Shown piece after piece: positions 1-7,547 of a DNA stretch of 64,000 nt. Within the stretch, counting starts at the first letter, position 1. Each line of letters starts with the position of its first letter. The translations under genes were made by a program, and so were the position numbers. The notes below the pieces were generated by a model, which was not told the DNA's origin, ran no database searches, and saw nothing but the letters and a program-made list of their open reading frames with translations. The stretch is from Veillonella sp. R32 (GTDB taxonomy: Bacteria > Bacillota > Negativicutes > Veillonellales > Veillonellaceae), in the NCBI RefSeq assembly GCF_010093125.1, contig NZ_NMZQ01000010.1, positions 37,376 through 101,375 of the forward strand, given 5' to 3'.

Positions 1-453
1 CATGTGCCGAGTAATGGATTCCATCTTAATTCTGACATACTATCCGCTCCTCGCACTTAATAAACTACTTAAGAAAATATATTACAAATATATTTTTCCA
101 TATGTCACTCTTTTTTTCAAGCCATAATTGACAATCCTCCATACCAATTTCACATACCCCCTGAAATAATAAAAAAAGAGGCTATAAAGCCGCATTATTA
201 CTGCAACTTTATAACCTCTCCTATTATTTTTGTGCGTTTTTGGAAACAAAAAACTAAGCATTTACTTAATTTCTTAATTAAGTATAACCTAAAAACATAT
301 ATAAAAACCATTAATTGCTTAGTGAGTACGCATCGCACACTACCTACCAACACTAAGCAACCAATGGTTTCACTAACATGCCGAGATGCTCAGCTCATAG
401 CCAACTCCGTCCACGCCTCGGCACGCCACAGCCAACACGTCCCTAAGTAAATC
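1..453. other. Intergenic stretch downstream of metQ
   Basis: No credible gene is visible. A plus-strand reading frame at about 232-450 has no ribosome binding site and no recognisable protein character. The only structured element is the metQ terminator hairpin, listed separately. The left part is AT-rich and featureless. Confidence 0.6.
171..219 (-). terminator. Rho-independent terminator of metQ
   Basis: A 12-bp stem (178-189 with 207-218, one G/U-type mismatch) is followed, reading on the minus strand, by a run of seven T (171-177). It lies about 235 bases past the metQ stop, with no gene in between, so metQ appears monocistronic. Confidence 0.75.
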
Positions 454-1266
454 TTACCAAGCAGGAATTAACACCTTGTCATAGTTCTTATTAATATAAT
501 CCTTAATAGCTTGTGATTGGAAAATCTTCACAAACTTTGCGTAAGTTGGATTATCTTTAGCCCGTGCTGCAATAATATTTACATACGGACTCGTATCAGA
601 CTCAATAGCAATCCCATCTTTGGTCGCATTAAGACCAGCTGATTTAGCAAAACCAGCATTAATAATAGAGGCCGTCGTATCATCAAGAGAGCGTGGTAGC
701 TGAGCCGCTTCTAACTCAAGAATTTTAATATTTTTAGGATTTTCTACAATATCCTGCGGCACTGCTTTTAATTGGTCTTTATTAGGATCCAATTTAATAA
801 TCCCTTTTTGTTGTAATAAAATCAAAGCTCGACTTCCATTGGTAGGGTCATTAGGAATCGCAATCGTATCCCCTGCTTTTAATTCATCTAAACTTTTAAT
901 TTTATGCGAATATACCGCTAATGGCGCCAAATAAGTATCACCAATACTTACTAAATCCGTGCCATTCTTTTGGTTAAAGGCTTCCATAAAGGGCACATGC
1001 TGATACGAATTCAAGTCAATATCACCAACCGCTAACGCTTGGTTTGGCGTTACATAATCAGAAAATGTTTTAAGCACCACCTTAAGACCTTGCTTATCCG
1101 CTTCCTTCACCACTTCTTCCATAACTTCTTCACTGAAACCTGGCGTAATTCCTACGGTAATTTCTTGTTTTTCACCACTGCTGGCCGTATCACTACCACA
1201 ACCGGCTAATACGGCTACCGCCGCAATCAAAGCCAAACCTAATACTAATAGTCGTTTAATATTCAT
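454..1266 (-). CDS. metQ: MetQ-family methionine ABC transporter substrate-binding lipoprotein
   Basis: This is the extracytoplasmic binding lipoprotein of a D/L-methionine ABC importer (NlpA/MetQ family). The N-terminus is a lipoprotein signal with lipobox LAGC, followed by a Ser/Gly-rich linker. The mature part shows family features such as ITVGITPGFSEEVME and the segment SYQHVPFMEAFN. About 270 residues is normal. The start is placed at the ATG at 1266, because AAGGAGAG lies 6-8 bases upstream; an earlier in-frame start has no such site. A SAM-I riboswitch sits just upstream, which supports a methionine role. No metN or metI is adjacent, so the partner ATPase and permease must be elsewhere. 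Confidence 0.93.
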   Translation of the reverse strand: MNIKRLLVLGLALIAAVAVLAGCGSDTASSGEKQEITVGITPGFSEEVMEEVVKEADKQGLKVVLKTFSDYVTPNQALAVGDIDLNSYQHVPFMEAFNQKNGTDLVSIGDTYLAPLAVYSHKIKSLDELKAGDTIAIPNDPTNGSRALILLQQKGIIKLDPNKDQLKAVPQDIVENPKNIKILELEAAQLPRSLDDTTASIINAGFAKSAGLNATKDGIAIESDTSPYVNIIAARAKDNPTYAKFVKIFQSQAIKDYINKNYDKVLIPAW

Positions 1267-1386
1267 AATCTCTCTCCTTTGCACCGCTTGTTTCACCCCA
1301 ATTGAAACAAGCCCTCAACATAACACATGACATACGTGGCATACATGTTATACATAATATACACAACATACATGACCCGCCTATCA

Positions 1387-1540
1387 TACAAAAAAGCATC
1401 TCCGTAGATACGAAGATGCTTACTCACTTAATTTACTCATCTATCGAATCTTACAATTCGCTGGAATTGGCACCTTTCTAATTAGAAGGTTGCCGCAACA
1501 TCATCGGGCCAGTCCCTCAGTCGCTCTTGATGAAATCCTA
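1387..1540 (-). promoter_or_regulatory. SAM-I (S-box) riboswitch with terminator, leader of metQ
   Basis: The minus strand carries the S-box consensus blocks in order: ATCAAGAG (about 1524-1531), GAGGGACTGGCCC (about 1507-1519), GCGGCAACC (about 1488-1496), then AAGGTGCCAATTCC (about 1463-1476). These are followed by a 12-bp hairpin (1395-1406 with 1409-1420, one mismatch) and a T-run at 1390-1395. In known SAM-I riboswitches, SAM binding promotes this terminator and turns off methionine genes. The element precedes metQ by about 120 bases. Confidence 0.95.
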
Positions 1541-1620
1541 TTAAATTGATGGACTTATTCTATCATTGTAGGTCTAAACTTGTCAATTCTATTTTCTAAT
1601 AAATTTAACACGCCCTTTGC

Positions 1621-2832
1621 CTACTTATTTGACTTGTCCTCTTTGCTAATTAAATCGGTCAAATCAGTCTCAATTACATTAGCCATTAAATCTTCGTACG
1701 AAATATCGTCCGTTAAAGCCTCTTCATTAACCTGACCATATTCATTGTGCGCTTGATCCCATTCCCGTCGCTCCGCTTTTAAGCCATGTTCGTCAAGAAT
1801 TTCATCATCATAACCAGCTAATAACGGATTATGACGGGACCGCTTTGCCAAGATCTGTGTTGTCACAGGCCCACTAGCCTTAGTAGCGCCTTGACCGGCC
1901 CGCTTCGCCGCATTACCATTAGAGCCTTCTCCCCCATTTTCCTTAGCCTCTTGCAAAGCACTCAACAGCGCACTGGTATCCGTAATTTCACCAATGTTGC
2001 GCCATACTTCAAGCTCGTCACTATCAACGAGGGTAAATAAATAGGCCCACACTATACGGTTATATCGTCTAAAATCAGTAACCACCCGCGCCACTTTAGA
2101 GGTAATCCCGACTTCCTTAGCCACTTCTTCAATGGTATGCAACAATTCAACGGTATGTCCATTAGCAATAGCCTTTACACAAGAGGTTACAATTTCCCCC
2201 ATTCGCTCATGGAGAGCAACTTCTGCTCTAGCACCTGCCTTCGCTTCGTAAATTTTACGTAATTTAGAACGAACTAACATAGCTTCTTCTGAGCCAATGT
2301 GCATGAAAACAATACTCATACCTTGGTCATCTAAGCGTTCGCCAAATAAGCGAGTCATGCCCGCTTCGCTAATGAGGAATGTACCATCACTTTCACGGCA
2401 TTCAGTTTCATTAAAACAGTTGAGCCCCGTTCCTTGGCAGGCTTTAATAACTGCCGTCAAACCAACTTCCCATAACTTAGCGGCTTCACTATCAGTAAAT
2501 ACCTGATCAACTACAGGCTTAGGCTGTTTAGGAGTTGGCTTTTTAATAGCTAATTCAGCCAAGGTACTAGTACTATGTGCTTCAAAATAAGGCTTTTCAA
2601 ATTCATAACGTGCTTGCCCTACCATTTGAAGTAATACATCTTCAGGCTTTTCATAATAACGTCCGTGAAACGGATCTTTCCCGTACCAATTAACGACTAC
2701 ATCATCAATGACGACGAGTTGAAGTGTATCATATACGGACAACGTCCCCTTTTCAATGGCCTTACTCACTTGAGCTGCTAATGCCAAATACCCTTTCCTC
2801 ATAGCCTCTGAATCACAACGGAATTCTCCCAT
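1621..2832 (-). CDS. Conserved-looking protein of unknown function
   Basis: I do not recognise a family. It is a soluble, acidic protein of about 404 residues with no signal peptide or membrane segment. The centre holds a helical region (EEVAKEVGITSKVARVVTDF) that resembles a helix-turn-helix or a structural helical repeat. Near residue 310 there is a low-complexity Gly/Asn/Ala linker. The C-terminus is Asp/Glu-rich. The start is set at the ATG at 2832, because AGGAAGG lies 9 bases upstream; an upstream ATG at 2841 and a TTG at 2853 sit too close to that site. It stands alone, between the metQ leader and a divergent secreted protein. A regulatory or nucleic-acid role is only a guess. Confidence 0.75.
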   Translation of the reverse strand: MGEFRCDSEAMRKGYLALAAQVSKAIEKGTLSVYDTLQLVVIDDVVVNWYGKDPFHGRYYEKPEDVLLQMVGQARYEFEKPYFEAHSTSTLAELAIKKPTPKQPKPVVDQVFTDSEAAKLWEVGLTAVIKACQGTGLNCFNETECRESDGTFLISEAGMTRLFGERLDDQGMSIVFMHIGSEEAMLVRSKLRKIYEAKAGARAEVALHERMGEIVTSCVKAIANGHTVELLHTIEEVAKEVGITSKVARVVTDFRRYNRIVWAYLFTLVDSDELEVWRNIGEITDTSALLSALQEAKENGGEGSNGNAAKRAGQGATKASGPVTTQILAKRSRHNPLLAGYDDEILDEHGLKAERREWDQAHNEYGQVNEEALTDDISYEDLMANVIETDLTDLISKEDKSNK

Positions 2833-3440
2833 TCTACACATCCTTCCTGTCAAACTCGCCAGTCTGTCGAGCTTTTTTACTAACTAGCAAAATATACAAT
2901 CAATCCTTATCAAAAAATTCAAACAATCAGATTTATGAGTATACACGCACTCATCTATATCATTATTAAACTTATAACTACTTTATAAGCTTCATAAAGA
3001 GAAGCTTCCATATAATAGACAATCCTCTATATCCTATAATAGCAGTTAAATTTAATATAGGCTAGAGCAAATATCATTTAAATCATATATGCTATACATT
3101 TTTAGAATAGTAATTGGTGGAAGTATTCAATTTATGAATTTGAATCTATCTGTTCACCACGTTATCAAAATATATCCACCTTTTATTAAAATATTCCTTT
3201 GATTAAAAGATGCCTTCTCTTATAGTAGATTCTTCTATTAGGAAATATTATTCCGCATAAATCACTTGACAGCGCCATGTTAACCAAGGCAAATTACAGC
3301 AATTAAATTGTTAAAAACTAATTTTTTCGTCCATTCCCTTGAAATTTTTGTTCTTTTTGTGTTATAATGAATACATAGAAAATAATCGATGTTGAATTTT
3401 CAATGTATTTTGAAGTTCTTTTGAAGGGAGTATAGATATT
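2833..3440. other. Divergent intergenic region
   Basis: About 600 AT-rich bases lie between the divergent unknown gene and the small secreted-protein gene. The clear element is the plus-strand promoter at 3339-3368. No RNA gene or further ORF with a ribosome binding site was found. Confidence 0.5.
3339..3368 (+). promoter_or_regulatory. Sigma-70-type promoter of the secreted-protein gene
   Basis: TTGAAA (3339-3344) and a perfect TATAAT (3363-3368) are separated by 18 bases. The start codon at 3441 follows after a leader of about 65 bases. Confidence 0.75.
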
Positions 3441-4022
3441 ATGAAATTACAGAAAACATTACTTTTAGGTTTAGCATTCGCAACAGTAGCCGGTGCCGCT
3501 TCTGCCAAAACATTACCAGCTGACCAATGGTACTGGGTACATTCCGACAAAGACTACACAACTCGCGTTAATGTGCAATCCATTAACTACGATGTAAATA
3601 CAGATACAGCTGATTTCCAAGCAGCTGCCGTAAATCCTAACACAGGTCTTACTGATGTAGTGAACTACAAATTAGACTTTGCTAACAACACGCTTTACAC
3701 TTACCAAAAAGATGTATACCCTAACAACTCTGAAAATGTTCAAAGCACCTCCAATGCCAATGGCGCTGGTCATGCAATTCAACCTAACACAGCTGATGCT
3801 GCTTTAGAAAACGTAGTAGCTAATCTTGCTAACCGCAATTATCAGTTGAAAAACAAACCTGACATTGCTATCACTCCAGCTGAAGCACAACAGAAAAAAG
3901 TAGAAGATGCTCAAATCGCTGCTACTTGGCAGAATGCTAAAGCAAAAAGCGCTAACGAATTCCAGAAAACTGATGTAATCATTGAAAATACAGACACTGA
4001 AGTAGCTCAACCTGCTAAATAA
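3441..4022 (+). CDS. Small secreted protein of unknown function
   Basis: A typical Sec signal peptide (MKLQKTLLLGLAFATVAGAASA, cut before KTLPADQW) directs this 193-residue protein out of the cytoplasm. The mature region WYWVHSDKDYTTRVNVQSINYD, followed by alternating hydrophobic strands, suggests a small beta domain. The second half is an Ala/Gln/Asn-rich helical tail ending DTEVAQPAK. GAAGGGAG lies upstream of the ATG, a strong promoter precedes it and a palindromic terminator follows, so it is a single-gene unit. A similar WYW-type surface protein function is possible, but no family can be named. Confidence 0.8.
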   Translation: MKLQKTLLLGLAFATVAGAASAKTLPADQWYWVHSDKDYTTRVNVQSINYDVNTDTADFQAAAVNPNTGLTDVVNYKLDFANNTLYTYQKDVYPNNSENVQSTSNANGAGHAIQPNTADAALENVVANLANRNYQLKNKPDIAITPAEAQQKKVEDAQIAATWQNAKAKSANEFQKTDVIIENTDTEVAQPAK

Positions 4023-4133
4023 GTTAGCCTTCAATGAATATCTAAAGTAGGATTACCTGCTTTAAACGATTCATTACCACACACTAATAGCCATAGGCAA
4101 GTATAACAATTGTATGCATTGCTCGCTATTAGC

Positions 4134-4167
4134 AAAAGCCCCCACGGCCTAGGCCGTGGGGGCTTTT
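4134..4167. terminator. Bidirectional terminator between convergent genes
   Basis: A perfect 34-bp palindrome, with arms 4134-4150 and 4151-4167, has a GC-rich core flanked by AAAA and TTTT. It can end transcripts from the secreted-protein gene (plus) and the cyclase-family gene (minus), whose stop codons lie on either side. Confidence 0.9.
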
Positions 4168-4171
4168 GTGT

Positions 4172-4954
4172 TTATTCATTTTCAACTAACGCAAATACGC
4201 GCGCTGCAAAACCAGTACCATTTTTTAAGCATGGAAAGGTTACAAAAATAATCGCACCTACTGGTGGCAACTCATCTAAATGAGCCAACACTTCCACTTG
4301 AATTCTATCTTGAGATAGAATATATTGTTCAGCCGGCAATGGATGACAGTCTGGTTGAAACGCCCGAATCGCTGCATCCGTATCTGCTGTTTCATGACCA
4401 ATAGCACCAATATTGCGTTCTTTTACCAAAAACTCTAAGGTAGGAATCGGCCAACCTGGAGAATGAGGCTTTCCTTCTGCATCTTTATTTTCAAAATCAT
4501 TGGCTGGACGCTTATGCCAATCTGTACGAAATGCTACAAACGCCCCTTCAGGGATTCGACCATATTCCGCTTCAAAAGCGAGAATATCTTCAACTGATAA
4601 TTCATAGTCTGGATTTTGCGCCACTTCGCTGGATTTATCAATAACAACTAATGGATATACCATTTCTTCAACACGAAGTTGATCTTGAGTGCGGCCTTTA
4701 GGATCAAAATGAATGGGTGCATCTACATGTGTTCCATATTGCCCTACCACAGTATATTCTTTAATCTGCATAGGTGCTGCTGTCCAAGTATCTCCTTCTT
4801 TTTTGTTTTCAGGATAATCATACAACACTGTTTCTTTTAATGGCTGGAATCCCCACCAATGCGGCGTTTCTGGACTTAATTCATGTGTTAAATCAACAAA
4901 TCGATATTTTGGCGATTTCCAAGCCGCCACCTGTTCCCATAAATGTAAACTCAT
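4172..4954 (-). CDS. Cyclase-family (kynurenine formamidase-like) metal hydrolase
   Basis: This is a cytosolic metal-dependent amidohydrolase of the cyclase family (PF04199), whose known members include bacterial arylformamidase KynB. The metal-binding signature GTHVDAPIHF lies at residues 74-83 (His76, Asp78, His82), and the motif GHETADTD follows near residue 190. At 260 residues it is somewhat longer than typical KynB. The start is supported by AGGAG six bases upstream. There is no tryptophan-degradation gene nearby, so kynurenine formamidase activity is not supported by context; another amide or lactone is as likely. Confidence 0.88.
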   Translation of the reverse strand: MSLHLWEQVAAWKSPKYRFVDLTHELSPETPHWWGFQPLKETVLYDYPENKKEGDTWTAAPMQIKEYTVVGQYGTHVDAPIHFDPKGRTQDQLRVEEMVYPLVVIDKSSEVAQNPDYELSVEDILAFEAEYGRIPEGAFVAFRTDWHKRPANDFENKDAEGKPHSPGWPIPTLEFLVKERNIGAIGHETADTDAAIRAFQPDCHPLPAEQYILSQDRIQVEVLAHLDELPPVGAIIFVTFPCLKNGTGFAARVFALVENE

Positions 4955-5158
4955 AGTCTCTCCTCTTTTCTCTTACTAAAAATTGATAAAAAATTCTCTT
5001 TTTCTCTATATTTACCCAATTAGGTAAACATCCGTATGTGTACGGTAGATATATTATAACATTAAGAGGAAGTTGAAGGAATAACAAGAATAAAAATTCT
5101 AAACTCAATATACAATTTTATAATTATATGTAACTTAAATTACATTATTATAATTACC

Positions 5159-6358
5159 TTAAAAACTAAAATATTCCTTTTTATATAATTGTATTTTTTT
5201 AGAATTATAAATTTTTTCCGCTAACTCTTCTCTCTTATCATCAGAATCACTATAATCAAAAGATAATAAATTCATACTTCCCAATAGATACCAATTATCA
5301 TCAACAATAAAAAGTTTAGCATGCGTATGTCGTTCTTCAGTAGATATAAGATTAGCTTTCTTTTCTTTAGTATAAAAACTTTTAAGATACTTTACTGCAT
5401 TACGTGATTTAACTAAGCGATTATAATTGCTATCATTTACATCTACTACCTGCTTATCTACACCAATTCCATAAATTAGTTTTACACGAACCCCTTTACG
5501 TGCTAGACTTTGAAATTCCTTTGCATAGTTTTTGATAACACGATGTCCTACCCACGGAGAGATAATACAAATTTCACTTTGTGCACTATTTAATCCATTT
5601 TTAAATGCATCTCTAATTTTTTCATTTTTTAATATTTGTGTTTCTTTATCATCTTTAATTTTTTGATTTTCAATCTTTTTTATAGTACTATCATATGAAT
5701 TTCTTAAATCAGCTAACGTATTTTGTAATTCTTGATTTTCTTCAACCAAAACAAAATTGATATCTCTAAGCGTCTCATTTTCTTTTGATAAAGCTTGTAA
5801 TGCCTGAGAAGCCTTTAATAATTGTTCATCTTTCTCTTCATTTATTGATTGAATTAACTTTTCATATTTTTTCTTATTATTTTTACTTTTTTCATACTTA
5901 CTTCTTAATGCTTCTATATCTTTACGATAAATAGCCTCTAATTCATTTCTCAATTTATTTTCAACAGATACAATATCTACCGTATTTTGAATATGATTTA
6001 ATTCATCCTCAATGATATGTTCACTTTTAAAAAACATCTTCTGACGATTATATGAAGTTATAACTGCACAAGCTGTATTAAAGATAAACCAAAATACAAA
6101 TACAGCTATCGCTAAACTACCTTGACCTAATAGCTTATATAAAATAATGCTGAAAAGCATATATATAAATAGTTCAAAATCAAATTTTCTTAAAATATAT
6201 TTACTATCAATAGTATAAATAACACATAATATCGCCCCTAATACTATTAATAATAGAGTAGGAATAATCTGATTTTGAAAAAAATACATACGAAATATAT
6301 CTAATAAAAATACTAAAATGATTATAGAATACTTATTAAAAAAACAGTTCATAATCAT
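5159..6358 (-). CDS. Membrane-anchored phospholipase D-like (single HKD) coiled-coil protein
   Basis: Four hydrophobic segments (about residues 8-27, 30-50, 60-78 and 79-102) carry positive residues in the loop at 51-58 and after segment four, so the rest should face the cytoplasm. A long Lys/Glu-rich coiled coil spans about 110-245. The C-terminal domain shows CIISPWVGHRVI and one catalytic HKD motif: His346, Lys348, Asp353, Gly360, Ser361 and Asn363. Single-HKD proteins of this type dimerise to form one active site and include nucleases such as Nuc and some defence nucleases. The ATG at 6358 overlaps the upstream stop (ATGA); an ATG two codons later is better spaced from AGGTG. It is very AT-rich. 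A lipid substrate cannot be excluded. Confidence 0.82.
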   Translation of the reverse strand: MIMNCFFNKYSIIILVFLLDIFRMYFFQNQIIPTLLLIVLGAILCVIYTIDSKYILRKFDFELFIYMLFSIILYKLLGQGSLAIAVFVFWFIFNTACAVITSYNRQKMFFKSEHIIEDELNHIQNTVDIVSVENKLRNELEAIYRKDIEALRSKYEKSKNNKKKYEKLIQSINEEKDEQLLKASQALQALSKENETLRDINFVLVEENQELQNTLADLRNSYDSTIKKIENQKIKDDKETQILKNEKIRDAFKNGLNSAQSEICIISPWVGHRVIKNYAKEFQSLARKGVRVKLIYGIGVDKQVVDVNDSNYNRLVKSRNAVKYLKSFYTKEKKANLISTEERHTHAKLFIVDDNWYLLGSMNLLSFDYSDSDDKREELAEKIYNSKKIQLYKKEYFSF

Positions 6359-6795
6359 TCACCTACTTTTTGTATTATTATCTGGATTTTTTTATTATAT
6401 TCATTTACCTTTCCTGTAACTAAAACTTTCTTTTTTGCCTGCTTAGCTACTCTTAGTTCACTTGCCATATCTTTATATTTATTAGCTTCAAATAAAACTG
6501 CATCCATCTTTTTATTTACATTTTTTGAATCTGCCAAAGTAAAAAATAAATCCTCACGCTTATCATTTTTACCCTCTCGAATATCAATAATTAAGACCTC
6601 AACTTTTACTTCTTGACCAACTATTGTTTTGTCAATTTTATCAAGAGTCCTTATACTATCTTGATATAAAAATCCATTCACTATATTCATTACTTGATTA
6701 TAGTTGTTACGATCTAAATATATATAACCTCCTAAAATAATAATAATAATACAAACTGCTGATATAAGGGCTTTCTTCACTGATTGTTTCTCCAT
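6355..6795 (-). CDS. Membrane-anchored OB-fold-like protein (second of a pair)
   Basis: A short Lys-containing N-terminus and one hydrophobic segment (about residues 9-27) form a signal anchor; the positive-inside rule places the rest outside the cytoplasmic membrane. Residues about 60-145 carry the strand pattern of a tRNA_anti-type OB fold: VKVEVLIID, DLFFTLADS, DAVLF, KKVLVTGKVNEY, KIQIIIQKV. Such domains normally bind nucleic acid, but periplasmic OB folds with other ligands exist. AAGGAG precedes the ATG. It lies 18 bases after the first OB-like gene and overlaps the PLD-like gene by four bases, so the three are translationally linked. Function is unknown. Confidence 0.72.
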   Translation of the reverse strand: MEKQSVKKALISAVCIIIIILGGYIYLDRNNYNQVMNIVNGFLYQDSIRTLDKIDKTIVGQEVKVEVLIIDIREGKNDKREDLFFTLADSKNVNKKMDAVLFEANKYKDMASELRVAKQAKKKVLVTGKVNEYNKKIQIIIQKVGE

Positions 6796-6813
6796 AACTA
6801 ACTCCTTTTATAC

Positions 6814-7284
6814 TTACTCAACAAATACTTGTTGCGCCTCAATCCGCAATAAATCTTTGTATTCACAAATTCTCCCTTTAACATAAATTATGCGTTCTTT
6901 GTCATCTCCCTCTATCAATAAAATTCCCCTATCTATTAAATCTTGATATTCATCAGCAAATAAAATACTATTTAAATAATTCTCGGTTGTTAGATCTTTT
7001 AATTGAAATATAATATGCCCTTTATCTTTTTCTACATAAGATACATAGCCAGCTATTAAAACATTACTATTAATCCAACCAGAATTCACTTCTGATACGT
7101 GATGAACTACAGAACTATCAGGTATTGTCTTTTCTTTTTCTGGCAAGGGCTTTGGCTTTAATATTGACTCTTCAGTAACACTCAAGGTAGCATTAAACCC
7201 CTCATCTTTGTCAAAATGCAAATAATATATTAATCCACACAAAAACATAGCCATTAAAACTAAAATTCGAATAATAACTTTCAT
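6814..7284 (-). CDS. Membrane-anchored OB-fold-like protein (first of a pair)
   Basis: The protein begins MKVIIRILVLMAMFLCGLIYY, a signal anchor, followed by a linker of about 45 residues and a C-terminal domain of about 85 residues. Its pattern (VLIAGYVSYVEKDKG, IIFQLKDL, NSILFADEY, RIIYVKGRICEYKDLLRIEA) matches that of the next gene strand by strand, so the two look like diverged paralogues. The start at 7284 is chosen because GGGAG lies seven bases upstream; an in-frame TTG at 7308 has no such site. It is the first gene of the three-gene unit ending with the PLD-like protein. A terminator separates it from the 580-residue gene upstream. Confidence 0.72.
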   Translation of the reverse strand: MKVIIRILVLMAMFLCGLIYYLHFDKDEGFNATLSVTEESILKPKPLPEKEKTIPDSSVVHHVSEVNSGWINSNVLIAGYVSYVEKDKGHIIFQLKDLTTENYLNSILFADEYQDLIDRGILLIEGDDKERIIYVKGRICEYKDLLRIEAQQVFVE

Positions 7285-7407
7285 CTTATAGCTCCCTAAT
7301 TCCCCCAAAAATCTAACTTAAGATATTTTAATTATCTATAGTATAACTAACTTACCTAGTAATTCTTTACTATAAATCAAGGAAAAAATAAATGATAAAA
7401 AGAGAAA

Positions 7408-7452
7408 TAAAAAATCGTAAGTCATAATGTTCAAAAATAACTTACGATTTTT
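7408..7452 (-). terminator. Terminator after the 580-residue accessory gene
   Basis: A 13-bp perfect stem (7410-7422 with 7440-7452) with T-rich flanks on both strands lies between the 580-residue gene and the OB-fold/PLD unit. It implies two separate transcripts, or partial read-through. Confidence 0.7.
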
Positions 7453-7547
7453 GTTGTCAAACTTTATACTTAAAAACTATGATAAAAACAATTCTTAACA
7501 AGCTCATTTAATATTTTTTGTCATAAACTACACTGCCATTATTAATG

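Noticed and set aside
232..450. 72-residue plus-strand reading frame beside metQ
   Set aside because: No ribosome binding site, no recognisable protein features, and biased His/Thr/Asn composition typical of a chance frame.
1387..1540. T-box leader ahead of metQ
   Set aside because: The conserved blocks match the SAM-I S-box; there is no T-box sequence (TGGNACCGCG).
4134..4167. Operator for a dimeric regulator
   Set aside because: The GC-rich palindrome with A and T tails lies between two convergent stops, where a bidirectional terminator is the simplest reading.
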